In this document: piece after piece, positions 24,623-32,988 of the stretch
How the letters are laid out: each line of letters opens with the position of its first letter
How positions within the stretch are numbered: position 1 is the first letter of the stretch
NCBI GenBank assembly: GCA_013151635.1
Contig: JAADHV010000009.1
Span: 1 to 43,638 of the forward strand
DNA: 43,638 nucleotides
Direction: 5' to 3'
DNA from: Deltaproteobacteria bacterium
GTDB lineage: Bacteria > Desulfobacterota > Desulfobacteria > Desulfobacterales > Desulfobacteraceae
The notes under the pieces: generated by a model
Database searches by the model: none
What the model saw: only the letters and a program-made list of their open reading frames with translations
Told to the model about the DNA's origin: nothing
Program-made: the position numbers and the translations under genes

Positions 24623-25861
24623 ATGAAATTTGAAACATACCATATATTGTCACCCATAAAAAGAAATTTGTCTGATCTCGGATTTAAGCGCCCCACAGAC
24701 ATCCAGTATAAAGCCATTCCTTCCATTCTGAAAGGAGAGGACGTGCTTGCCGTGGCCCAGACAGGAACAGGAAAAACCGCTGCATTTGCCATTCCCATAA
24801 TTGACAGGATCGCCAGGGCAAAAAGCTCGAAACACTCTTTTGGGATTCAATGTATTGTCATGGTGCCTACAAGGGAGCTCGCAGCCCAGATAGGCAATGT
24901 GTTTAATGAGCTTTCAAAACACACCAGGGTAAAAACACTGGCAGTTTACGGCGGGGTTGAGCAGGACCCCCAGATTAAAAAGCTTGCCCGTGGAATTGAT
25001 GTGCTTGTGGCAACTCCGGGACGAATGTTTGACCTGATCAGTCAGGGAGCTGTCAGTCTGAAACTGGTCAATACCCTTGTCCTTGATGAAGCTGATCAGA
25101 TGCTGGATCTTGGATTTATTAATGATATAAAGGCTGTAAAAAAAAAGTTGTTTAAAAGGCATCAGACGCTTTTCTTTTCAGCAACAATTAATAAAAAAAT
25201 TAAAAAACTTGCCTTTTCCCAGGTAAAATCTTCTGCCATCAGGATTCAAATCTCCCCGGAAGATCCGGTTTCCAGGAATGTATCCCATTTTGTCATGTTT
25301 GTTGAAATGGATGACAAACGCTTTTTTCTAAGAAAATTCATAAAAGACAATCCTGATGCAAGGATCATTGTATTTGTCAGGACCAGGGTCAGGGCGGAAC
25401 GACTTGCAAAGGCCCTTGAAAGGGGTGGGATAAAAGCTTTAACCCTTCATGGAGATAAAGATCAAAAAGACAGGACTAATGTAATGAACATGTTTAAAAA
25501 AAGCCAAATGAATATACTTGTTGCAACTGATGTAAGTGCAAGGGGCATTGATATCCCCGACGTTCATTATGTAATTAACTATGACCTGCCTGAAAAGAGC
25601 GAAAATTATGTCCACAGGGTAGGAAGAACAGGCAGGGGAGTTAAAAAAGGCATTGCTGTCTCATTTTGCAGTAAGGAAGAAAAAGAACGCCTTAAAGACA
25701 TCCAGGAATTTTTGAATAAGAAGATTGAAACAATCCCCATCGGTAAAAAAGACTATGCTTTTACAATTTCTTTATCCAGCGAACAACAAAGCATCCATGA
25801 CTTAATAAGGGAGCAGGAAGAATGGGAAAAAAAGAAAAAGAAGAAACGAAAGAAAAAATAA
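24623..25861 (+). CDS. DEAD-box ATP-dependent RNA helicase (RhlE-like)
   Basis: A 412-residue RNA helicase that remodels RNA or ribonucleoprotein in the cytoplasm. All core motifs are present: the Q motif (FKRPTDIQYKAIP), motif I AQTGTGKT (45-52), Ia PTRELA, Ib TPGR, II DEAD (from Asp155), III SAT, then the second RecA domain with IIVFVRTRVRAERLAK, ATDVSARGIDIPDVHYVINY and HRVGRTGR. The tail ends in a run of lysine and arginine (EEWEKKKKKKRKKK), a common nonspecific RNA-binding extension. It stands alone on its strand, with a weak ribosome binding site, and ends at a strong hairpin. The RhlE-like assignment is by overall length and motif layout. Confidence 0.94.
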   Translation: MKFETYHILSPIKRNLSDLGFKRPTDIQYKAIPSILKGEDVLAVAQTGTGKTAAFAIPIIDRIARAKSSKHSFGIQCIVMVPTRELAAQIGNVFNELSKHTRVKTLAVYGGVEQDPQIKKLARGIDVLVATPGRMFDLISQGAVSLKLVNTLVLDEADQMLDLGFINDIKAVKKKLFKRHQTLFFSATINKKIKKLAFSQVKSSAIRIQISPEDPVSRNVSHFVMFVEMDDKRFFLRKFIKDNPDARIIVFVRTRVRAERLAKALERGGIKALTLHGDKDQKDRTNVMNMFKKSQMNILVATDVSARGIDIPDVHYVINYDLPEKSENYVHRVGRTGRGVKKGIAVSFCSKEEKERLKDIQEFLNKKIETIPIGKKDYAFTISLSSEQQSIHDLIREQEEWEKKKKKKRKKK

Positions 25862-25881
25862 GGCAACAGCTTTTTTATGCA

Positions 25882-25925
25882 GCACCCCGGATTTATTGAT
25901 GATTTTCCGGGGTGCCTTAAATTTG
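25882..25925 (+). terminator. Terminator between the helicase and acyl-CoA synthetase genes
   Basis: GCACCCCGG (25882-25890) pairs with CCGGGGTGC (25907-25915), followed by CTTAAATTTGTTTT on the plus strand. It lies between two convergent genes. The tail favours termination of the helicase transcript. Confidence 0.75.
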
Positions 25926-25927
25926 TT

Positions 25928-27553
25928 TTATCTATTCCACTCAGCGTCTCTTAATTCAATTCTTCTTATTTTACCACTAATGGTCTTAGGCAATTCTTCC
26001 ACAAATTCTATTTTTCTTGGGTATTTGTAAGGAGCAGTAGATTTTTTAACATAATTTTGCAGTTCTTTTATCAAATCTTCACTTGGTTCGTGGTCAGGCG
26101 CAAGAATGATAAAAGCCTTGACTACTTCGCCACGGGTTTCATCCGGGCTTGAAACAACAGCGGATTCTGCAACGGCCGGATGCTCAATCAGGGCGCTTTC
26201 CACCTCAAATGGCCCTATCCTGTATCCTGAAGTTAAAATAACATCATCCGATCTTCCCACAAACCAGAAATATCCGTCTTCATCCACATAGGCTTTATCT
26301 CCTGTCAGATACCAGCCCGGGATAAATGAAGAGGCTGTCCTGTCAGGTTCTTTCCAGTATTCTTTAAAGAGCCCGACTGGTTTTTCAGGCTCTACTCGCA
26401 CGGCAATGTCTCCTTCCTTGTTTGGCCCGAGGATATTGCCCTGATCATCAATCACATGCAGGTCAATACCGGGGGTGGGTTTTCCCATGGAACCGAAACG
26501 CGGCTCGATGCAGGGGAAACTTCCGGCAAGAAGTATTGTTTCTGTCTGGCCGTAGCCGTCCCTGATAATACATCCGGTGGCTTTTTTCCAGACATCAATG
26601 ATTTCCGGGTTTAATGGTTCACCTGCACCCACACAGTGTCGAAGCATCGGGAACTTATACCTGGAAAGATCCTGCAATACCAGCATCCTGTAGATCGTAG
26701 GGGCACCGCACATGGTTGTAACAGGATATTTTGCAAGTAAATCAAGAGTGGTTTTTGGGTCAAACCTGTCAGTGTGGTGGATAAACTGGGCAGAACCCTG
26801 GTTCCACGGACCAAAATAGCTTGACCATGCTGCTTTTGCCCAGCCTGTATCAGAGACATTCCAATGCATATCATCTGTTTTCAGATCCAGCCAGTATTTT
26901 CCGGTTACCCTGTGTCCGATGGGATATGAATGGGTATGCAAAGCCATTTTAGGGAACCCTGTTGTGCCGGATGTAAAATAAACCAGACAATTGTCTTCAG
27001 CCTTTGTCCTTGCAGTTTCAAATTCTTCGGATGCATCCTTCATTGCATCATCGAAAAACAGCCATCCGTCTCTGGCAGATTCAATGACAATTTTTGACTT
27101 TACAGTTTCGCACTGGTCTGCCACTTCATCAAAGGCTGCTGCAATGACAGGATTGGTAATTATGCAGGCGGCATCGGATTTTGTTGCACGATATTTAAGG
27201 TCTTTTGAAGTAAGTTGCGTTGTTCCCGGTGCAATTATGGCACCACATCTGATACAGGCTGTGAAAATAATCCACCATTCAATATTTCTTGGAAGAACAA
27301 CAATAACTACATCACCCTGCCCGATCCCTTCAGCCTTAAAAACATTGGCCAGTTTTTTAGAGGCAACACTTATGTCATTAAAGGTTTTTTTGATTTCAGT
27401 TCCATTGTCATCCACCCAGAGCATGGCAAGTTTTTCTTTATCTTCAGCCCATTTGTCAATGACTTCACCGGCAAAATTATAATATTCCGGGACATCCCAT
27501 TTGAATTCTTGATATTCTTTGTCGTAGTCGGTCATATTTGGTTGTACTGTCAT
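25928..27553 (-). CDS. AMP-forming acyl-CoA synthetase (medium-chain/ACSM type)
   Basis: Activates a carboxylic acid to its CoA thioester through an acyl-adenylate; 541 residues, normal length. Signature motifs are the phosphate loop YFTSGTTGFPKMALHTHSY, MHWNVSDTGWAKAAWSSYFG (ACSM-like), GYGQTETI, GWYLTGDKAYVDEDGYFWFV, and the C-terminal lysine in LPKTISGKIRR. Likely substrates are short- to medium-chain fatty or related acids. A GGAAAAGGT site lies upstream of the ATG. It is followed on its other side by a two-component system on the same strand, separated by 227 bp with a hairpin. A link to acids made by the downstream AOR module is possible but speculative. Confidence 0.92.
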   Translation of the reverse strand: MTVQPNMTDYDKEYQEFKWDVPEYYNFAGEVIDKWAEDKEKLAMLWVDDNGTEIKKTFNDISVASKKLANVFKAEGIGQGDVVIVVLPRNIEWWIIFTACIRCGAIIAPGTTQLTSKDLKYRATKSDAACIITNPVIAAAFDEVADQCETVKSKIVIESARDGWLFFDDAMKDASEEFETARTKAEDNCLVYFTSGTTGFPKMALHTHSYPIGHRVTGKYWLDLKTDDMHWNVSDTGWAKAAWSSYFGPWNQGSAQFIHHTDRFDPKTTLDLLAKYPVTTMCGAPTIYRMLVLQDLSRYKFPMLRHCVGAGEPLNPEIIDVWKKATGCIIRDGYGQTETILLAGSFPCIEPRFGSMGKPTPGIDLHVIDDQGNILGPNKEGDIAVRVEPEKPVGLFKEYWKEPDRTASSFIPGWYLTGDKAYVDEDGYFWFVGRSDDVILTSGYRIGPFEVESALIEHPAVAESAVVSSPDETRGEVVKAFIILAPDHEPSEDLIKELQNYVKKSTAPYKYPRKIEFVEELPKTISGKIRRIELRDAEWNR

Positions 27554-27750
27554 ACTAGTTTACCTTTTCCTTTGAACTGTAATTAATTTTGGTTTGTTTA
27601 AACTTTCAAACTAGTTAAAAATGCTTTGCTATTTTTTTAAAAATTCTATTGATCTGGTGTAATAGAGGAGAAGGAATTTAACAATAGGTGAAAACCGGAT
27701 TTTGAAGGTAGGTAATCCAGTAAGGTTTTGTGGTAAAAAACAATACATTA

Positions 27751-27772
27751 TTGTAGGTTGGCAAACCTACAA
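27751..27772 (-). terminator. Hairpin after the second response regulator gene
   Basis: TTGTAGGTT (27751-27759) pairs with 27764-27772 with a 4-nt loop. On the minus strand it lies just after the regulator stop codon, but the T-run comes only about ten bases later, so it may be a weak terminator or an mRNA-stabilising hairpin. Confidence 0.4.
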
Positions 27773-27780
27773 AACAGGGT

Positions 27781-28452
27781 TTAATTTTTCCAGGTGCTGA
27801 TCTGGCCGGTCCTTTCAAAATGCACGGCACATCTTACAAGCTCATTGGCATGTTTCAAGCTGAGTTTGTCTTTTATTCTTTCCCGATATGTACCAATGGT
27901 TTTGATGCTTAAAAAAAGTCTTTCTGCTATATCTCTGGAAGAAAATCCCCTGCCAATCATTTTAAATACCTGAAGTTCCCTGTCCGTGAGCCTGTCAACG
28001 GGTGTTTTTTTCCGGACGTCCGGCGTATTGGAAATATTGGAAAGAATATGTTCTTTTACTTTTTCATTAAGATAGATTTTGCCTTCAAGAACATGGTGAA
28101 TGGCTGTGACCACAGACTCCATGGCTTCCTGCTTCATTATATATCCTCTTGCACCTGCTTGAAGTGCCCGCTGGGCATACAGGTATTCGTCATGCATGGA
28201 CAACACCAGGACAGGGATATTTTTATGATGCTTTTTAACATATTTTACAAGGTCAATCCCGTCTGATCGCTTCAATGTTATGTCTGCAATAATAAGATCG
28301 GGTTTTAAGTCTTCTATCTCCTTAATGGCAGGTTCAACATCTTTTGAACTGCCCGAAGCTGTAAAATCTTCTTCCTGGTTGATAAGTTCGGTAAGGCCCA
28401 GCCTGAAAATAGGGTGGTCTTCAACCAAGAGTATCTTTTTTTTATTTGGCAT
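27781..28452 (-). CDS. NarL/FixJ-type response regulator
   Basis: A 223-residue regulator paired with the kinase gene upstream on the same strand. The receiver has the acidic pocket (LLVEDHP), phospho-acceptor Asp57 in LIIADITLKRSDGIDLV, and VLVLSMHDEYLYAQRALQAG with the Lys in GYIMKQEAMES. The LuxR-type helix-turn-helix follows (LTDRELQVFKMIGRGFSSRD, SIKTIGTYRERIKDKL). The ATG at 28452 is preferred; a TTG two codons earlier is possible. It is similar in layout to the regulator at 6.8-7.4 kb but clearly not a recent copy. Targets are unknown; the adjacent acyl-CoA synthetase is a candidate. Confidence 0.94.
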   Translation of the reverse strand: MPNKKKILLVEDHPIFRLGLTELINQEEDFTASGSSKDVEPAIKEIEDLKPDLIIADITLKRSDGIDLVKYVKKHHKNIPVLVLSMHDEYLYAQRALQAGARGYIMKQEAMESVVTAIHHVLEGKIYLNEKVKEHILSNISNTPDVRKKTPVDRLTDRELQVFKMIGRGFSSRDIAERLFLSIKTIGTYRERIKDKLSLKHANELVRCAVHFERTGQISTWKN

Positions 28453-28527
28453 AAACAATTAAAATTCCACATCAATGTTGGCTGAAAATACCACTTTTGA
28501 AAACTTCGTGCAATGGTTAACCAAAGA

Positions 28528-30729
28528 TCAGTTTAAGGCACTTGAAGGCAAGGCCAGGTTTACCATTGTACCTGGAGCGCCATCGGAATTGACAACCAGG
28601 GAGGCACCGATTAGTTTGGCCCTGTAATTCATGATCTGCAACCCCATGCCGTTTGTTTCCTTTGAAGGCTTGAATCCCGTGCCGTTATCTTTTACAAATA
28701 GAAGGAACTGGTCATCTTTTTTTTCCATTATGATTTTAATCCTGTCGGCCTTTCCGTGGCGGATGGCATTCTGGACCGCCTCCTGGGCAATGTGGTACAG
28801 GTTGATGGTCACAATATGGTTTTTTATAATTATTTTTTGCCTGCATTCAAGAAGGCATTCTATCCTGTGCATGAGCCTTGTTTTGGCTGCAAGATCCTGA
28901 AGGGAAGATTCAAGGCCGTGGTTAAAATAAACAGGGCAAAGTCCCCTTGCAAGCCTACGTGTCTTTTGTATGGCTTCTTTTATTAAATCCGTGATTTTAT
29001 CAGACAACAGCACTGCTTCTTCCGGCTGCCCTTCGGCCTTGCGTTTTAGCACCTTGATTAATCCTTCAATCCCGATCAGGTGGGGACAAAGATCGTCATG
29101 CAGATCGTTTCCTATTTTCTGTCGTTCTTTTTCCCCTATTTCCATTATAGCCTTTTCAAGGCGTTTGAACTGGGTTACATCCCTGTGGGTAATAACTGAT
29201 CCCGCAGGCTCTCCATTCTTGTTCCTGTAGACAGAGCCCCTTGTCGTAACATCAATGAGTCTTCCGTCCCTGGATGTCCTCCGGGTCTCGGTCCTCGGCA
29301 ATACTCTGCCTTTAAGGATGGTTCTGATTCCTTCCATGGTTTCTTTCCAGTGTTCCCTGGGGACAAACCGGTCCATTTTTTTCCCAATGCTGTCTTCAGG
29401 TGTATATCCAAATACCTTTGTAAAGGCAGGGTTTATATAAGTGACATTGCCTTTCATGTCATACACCACAATGGGATCAGGAGTTGCTTCCATAACGGAC
29501 CGGTACTTTTCTTTGCTTTCCTGCAATGCTTCCTGGGCCTGTTTACGTTCTGCTATCTGGGCTTTGAGGGCTTTATTATGGGTTTCAAGCTTATCCATAA
29601 AAGAGTTGTAATAAAAGGCCAGCTGCCCTGCTTCGTCACGGGATTCCATTTTTACAAGCCGGTTGGAAAATCCACCTATAATATCCTGGTCAAAGCGGTT
29701 CATTAGTTCCCTCAATGGTTTTGTAATGGTGGAACTTAAGATAAAAGTTATGGGGATAAAAATAATCAATGAGGCAAATCCAACCATAATAATAAAATTT
29801 TTAATTGTATTTAAAGGAGAGAAAAATTCATCCAGGTAGCCGGAGGATGCAACAATCCATTCATATTCAGGGATATAGTTAAAAATGACAAGTTTTTTTC
29901 GTATTTTGCCGGTTTTTAGATCTTTTTGGGAATAAATGATTTTACCATTCTTTTTTTTTACCATTTTTTTTAAAAAACTGTTGGAAAAGCCCTGGGTAGA
30001 AAATACATTGACCCCGGCAAGTTCAGGATGGATAATAACATTGCCTTTGGTATCCATGACATAGGAATAACCGGTTTTCCCAAATTTTAAACCCAGGATG
30101 CTTTCTTTAAAATCATTTATATTGACAAGCTTGGAAAATTCTTTCCGGTAAGATGAAACAGTGATCATCCAGTCCCAGGGTTTAAAATAGCTCAAATAAA
30201 GAGCCTTTGGCCTTGGCATCGGGTCATCAGGGTTTTTCCAATTATATTCAATATACCCGTTCTTTTTGGCAATCATTTCCCGGACAAATTTGTGGTCTGA
30301 GATATCAAGGCCTTCCAGGGTTTTTTCAGGGTGCTTGAGAACCCTTCCTTTTCCGTCCAGAATGCAGATATACCCTGTTGTTCCGATTTTCTGGCAAAGA
30401 ATGATATCCGCGGCCCGGGCCTTGGCTTCTTTAAGAGAAATTTTGCCTGCTGCCTGCAGGTCATAAAGGTGCTTTATAATTTCATAGTTGTTTTCAGCAG
30501 CTGCCCGGAGATGGTTTTTTATGGACACGGACACGGCTGTCTTTACATTATTTAATATGGCAGATGTGGAGCTTTGCAATTGGCTTTCAATGTTTTTTTC
30601 AACATTTTGTTTTACTATGGAATAGATTATAAGGCTTGAAAGGCTCATGATAAAAAGAAATGTAAAAGAATAGATAAACAGCAGTTTATACCGGATTCTA
30701 AAATTTTTAACCAGATGGAATGGGTTCAT
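28528..30729 (-). CDS. Double-Cache/HAMP/PAS histidine kinase (HisKA_3 type)
   Basis: A 733-residue membrane sensor. Transmembrane helix 1 lies at about 12-36. The extracytoplasmic region (about 40-308) has two similar Cache-like halves, each with GTTGYICILD/GKTGYSYVMD followed by ...HPE and a later KPWDWMI/IPEYEWIV element. Helix 2 (about 310-335), a HAMP linker (TITKPLRELMNRF), a PAS domain (about 405-525, DPIVVYDMKGNVTYINPAF) and the kinase core follow. The H-box GNDLHDDLCPHLIGIEGLI has His544, and the ATPase domain has DNGTGFKPSKETNGMGLQIM. The two Cache halves suggest sensing of an organic acid or amino acid. It is encoded just before its regulator and downstream of a truncated peptidase frame. 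Confidence 0.92.
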   Translation of the reverse strand: MNPFHLVKNFRIRYKLLFIYSFTFLFIMSLSSLIIYSIVKQNVEKNIESQLQSSTSAILNNVKTAVSVSIKNHLRAAAENNYEIIKHLYDLQAAGKISLKEAKARAADIILCQKIGTTGYICILDGKGRVLKHPEKTLEGLDISDHKFVREMIAKKNGYIEYNWKNPDDPMPRPKALYLSYFKPWDWMITVSSYRKEFSKLVNINDFKESILGLKFGKTGYSYVMDTKGNVIIHPELAGVNVFSTQGFSNSFLKKMVKKKNGKIIYSQKDLKTGKIRKKLVIFNYIPEYEWIVASSGYLDEFFSPLNTIKNFIIMVGFASLIIFIPITFILSSTITKPLRELMNRFDQDIIGGFSNRLVKMESRDEAGQLAFYYNSFMDKLETHNKALKAQIAERKQAQEALQESKEKYRSVMEATPDPIVVYDMKGNVTYINPAFTKVFGYTPEDSIGKKMDRFVPREHWKETMEGIRTILKGRVLPRTETRRTSRDGRLIDVTTRGSVYRNKNGEPAGSVITHRDVTQFKRLEKAIMEIGEKERQKIGNDLHDDLCPHLIGIEGLIKVLKRKAEGQPEEAVLLSDKITDLIKEAIQKTRRLARGLCPVYFNHGLESSLQDLAAKTRLMHRIECLLECRQKIIIKNHIVTINLYHIAQEAVQNAIRHGKADRIKIIMEKKDDQFLLFVKDNGTGFKPSKETNGMGLQIMNYRAKLIGASLVVNSDGAPGTMVNLALPSSALN

Positions 30730-30773
30730 ATCACACCCCAGAATTGTTTAAACAGGCTCATAATCAATCGTGT

Positions 30774-30899
30774 CTATATCCTGCCAGGGTTGAATCCGGT
30801 CATGTATTCAAGGTTATTGGACGGCCCTATGACCACGGCATCAAGGTTTTTTGCTTTCATAAGCAAGAAAAGTTTATCAATTTTTAACAGGTCAAACAT
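30774..30899 (-). pseudogene. N-terminal remnant of an M24 (Xaa-Pro dipeptidase/creatinase-type) peptidase
   Basis: A 41-codon frame with an excellent ribosome binding site (AAGGAGA, nine bases before the ATG at 30899). It reads MFDLLKIDKLFLLMKAKN then LDAVVIGPSNNLEYMTGFNP and stops two residues after a final glycine. This matches the first strand-helix-strand of the creatinase N-terminal domain of M24 peptidases (R/K-I..L...M...LDA.....N..Y.TGF), which normally continue for more than 350 residues. No continuation was found in any frame before the kinase gene begins 45 bp on. It is either a truncated pseudogene left by a deletion or a tiny leader frame for the kinase operon. Confidence 0.6.
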
Positions 30900-30986
30900 G
30901 GTTTGAATTCTCCTTAAAATCAAAAGGCGGCATTTTTTTAATAGCTGTTTATTGACATTTTCCTGTGTAATTTAAAATGAAAATTT

Positions 30987-32759
30987 TCAAATCAGTTTGT
31001 ATTTTTGTAATTTTCTTGCAATGGTTGACTGGTTTAAGCCAAGCACCATAGCTGCTTTTGATTGTGTCAAATGTTCATTCATGATGTCCTTTAGGACCTG
31101 TTTCTCAAATGTTTCCACCATTTCACGGAACGAAAGTCCCTTATTTTTTAAATCCATGATTAAATTGTCATGTTTTGCCGAGTCTGTGATGCTTTTAGGA
31201 AGGTCTTTGTATTGTATCTTATTATTTTCATTGAGTACAACAAGCCGTTCGCATACGTTGATAAGCTCTCTGACATTACCCGGAAATGCATATGCCTCCA
31301 AGGCATCAGCAGCTTTGCTTGTAAGCGTGATGGTTTTTTTGACATCAAATTTTTTTGAGAAATAATCCAGGTGATGAGAAACCAGGGGGAGAATGCAATT
31401 TTTTCTTTCTCTCAGCGGCGGCAGGTGGATGGGGATAACCTTGAGCCTGTAATAAAGGTCCTGCCGGAATGTTTTATTGTCAACCATTGCTTTAAGATCC
31501 TGGTTGGTGGCGGCAAGGATACGGACATTTACTTTTTTACTGGTTGTTCCGCCAATTCTGCTGAGAGAACCGTCTTCAAGAAATCGTAACAGCTTTACCT
31601 GGGAAGAAAGGGGAAGTTCTGCAATTTCATCTAAAAAGAGTATCCCGTTGTCTGCCATTTCAAACCTGCCTGGTTTCCCCTTGTTTGCACCGGTAAACGC
31701 CCCTTTTTTATAGCCAAAAAGCTCGCTTTCAACCAGAGTGTCCGGGATAGCACCGCAGTTAAGCCTGATCATGGGCTTGCCACGACGTTTGGAATAATTA
31801 TGGATCATTTCTGCGATCACCCCTTTTCCCGTGCCGGATTCACCTGTGATAAGGACAGTGGAATCAACCCTTCCCACCTTTGCTGCTTTTTCAAGAATGA
31901 TTTTAAAATTAAGGCTTTTGGCAATAATTTTTTTAGATTTCAAGGCTTCCAGCTGCATTTCAAGAAGGTCTTCTTCAAGCTCGGCCTTTAATGCCTGCTT
32001 TTCCTCAATCTCTTTTTTGAGCTTTTCAATCTCTGTCATATCCCTTTCATTGACTACCACCCTGAACAACTGCCCTTGTTTGTTAAATACAGGTGTGGCT
32101 GTGAGCAAAAGATTTTTCCCGTGCCTGGTGTGCTGAATAATGGTTTCTTTTTTCTTGGATTGTAGTACTTTCAGAGTGACAGAGCGGTCGATAATACCTT
32201 TGTCAACCATTTCCTGCATGGATTTTCCAATAAATTTTTCAGCCATGATGCCGGTCAGCTGTTCCGAGGCCGGATTAATCCTGATAACCGTTCCCTGGCC
32301 ATCGCAGATCCAGAAACCATCATGACTGGAGTTGATAATGGTATCAAGCTCTATGGACATTTCCTGGTAGGATCTCATTTTCCTGCTGACTTTTTCCAGC
32401 ATGGTCACATCCTCGAAAAGATAGAGTAGGCCAAGGGTGCTTTTTTCCCAGATAATCGGGCTGATCCGCGTCATAAATTTTTTATTATGCCGGATGACCT
32501 GGATATCCCTCATGGTGATAATATTTTTTAATACAGTACTTGAATGTTCGCTCAGTTCCGGCAGGGTTGCAGGAATCAATGTGCCGGTAAAGATATCCAG
32601 GTGCCCCTGGGCTTTTTTATTCGAGATCACTGTTTTAAAATAACAGTCTGTCACCACAATGCCGTTGGGAGAGGCATTTAAAAATGCTTTACTGAATTGC
32701 TTCCAGTTTAATTGTTTTGACTTTTTATTCAGGGATATGGTTTTTTCATTAATAATCAT
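30987..32759 (-). CDS. Sigma-54-dependent activator with PAS domains
   Basis: A 590-residue bacterial enhancer-binding protein. The N-terminus (about 20-270) contains PAS-like sensor regions (FLNASPNGIVVTDCYFKTVI; INSSHDGFWICDGQGTVIRI with NPASEQLTGI) and a coiled coil. The AAA+ domain has Walker A GESGTGKG (306-313), the sigma-54 contact loop GAFTGA (353-358), Walker B ILFLDEIAELP and the arginine-finger region RQDLYYRLKVIPIHLPPLRE. The C-terminus is a TyrR/Fis-like helix-turn-helix (LTQSKAAMVLGLNQSTIARK). A GGAGGT site precedes the ATG. It is divergent from the aminotransferase/AOR genes, which carry a -24/-12 promoter and two palindromes, so it is the obvious activator. A PAS domain presumably senses the amine or an intermediate. 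Confidence 0.94.
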   Translation of the reverse strand: MIINEKTISLNKKSKQLNWKQFSKAFLNASPNGIVVTDCYFKTVISNKKAQGHLDIFTGTLIPATLPELSEHSSTVLKNIITMRDIQVIRHNKKFMTRISPIIWEKSTLGLLYLFEDVTMLEKVSRKMRSYQEMSIELDTIINSSHDGFWICDGQGTVIRINPASEQLTGIMAEKFIGKSMQEMVDKGIIDRSVTLKVLQSKKKETIIQHTRHGKNLLLTATPVFNKQGQLFRVVVNERDMTEIEKLKKEIEEKQALKAELEEDLLEMQLEALKSKKIIAKSLNFKIILEKAAKVGRVDSTVLITGESGTGKGVIAEMIHNYSKRRGKPMIRLNCGAIPDTLVESELFGYKKGAFTGANKGKPGRFEMADNGILFLDEIAELPLSSQVKLLRFLEDGSLSRIGGTTSKKVNVRILAATNQDLKAMVDNKTFRQDLYYRLKVIPIHLPPLRERKNCILPLVSHHLDYFSKKFDVKKTITLTSKAADALEAYAFPGNVRELINVCERLVVLNENNKIQYKDLPKSITDSAKHDNLIMDLKNKGLSFREMVETFEKQVLKDIMNEHLTQSKAAMVLGLNQSTIARKLQKYKLI

Positions 32760-32787
32760 TTTCAGACCTCCGGGGTCAGTAATTATT

Positions 32788-32822
32788 TATGCATGAATGC
32801 ATATTTTATGCGCCAACGCATA
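32788..32822. promoter_or_regulatory. Pair of 16-bp palindromes, candidate activator sites
   Basis: TATGCATGAATGCATA (32788-32803) and TATGCGCCAACGCATA (32807-32822) are both perfect dyads of the form TATGC-N6-GCATA with centres 19 bp apart, close to two helical turns. They lie 54 bp before the -24 element and just upstream of the divergent activator gene, the usual place for enhancer sites. The symmetry is seen; binding by the adjacent regulator is inferred. Confidence 0.65.
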
Positions 32823-32875
32823 GGTTATACGGATATTTTCCTTTGATCAAGAGTAAAAACACCATGAAATGGCAA

Positions 32876-32891
32876 TGGCACATTAGTTGCT
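32876..32891 (+). promoter_or_regulatory. Sigma-54 (-24/-12) promoter of the polyamine module
   Basis: TGGCAC (32876-32881), five bases, then TTGCT (32887-32891) matches the sigma-54 consensus TGGCAC-N5-TTGC exactly. It sits about 100 bp before the aminotransferase start and downstream of the twin palindromes. Confidence 0.85.
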
Positions 32892-32988
32892 ATATTAAAT
32901 TTTGTTGAATTGGAAAAGTATTTTTCATTTTATGCAGATCCGCTTTTTTAATAAAAATGAATCCGTCCGAACCATCAGGAGATTAAAG

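Noticed and set aside
30715-30906. 63-codon plus-strand frame
   Set aside because: It is the complement of the M24 peptidase remnant and the kinase start; the minus-strand reading has the ribosome binding site and family match.
32902-32988. Upstream extension of the GABA-type aminotransferase
   Set aside because: It runs from just after the -12 promoter element through the leader; the ATG at 32989 has a proper ribosome binding site and gives the normal family length.
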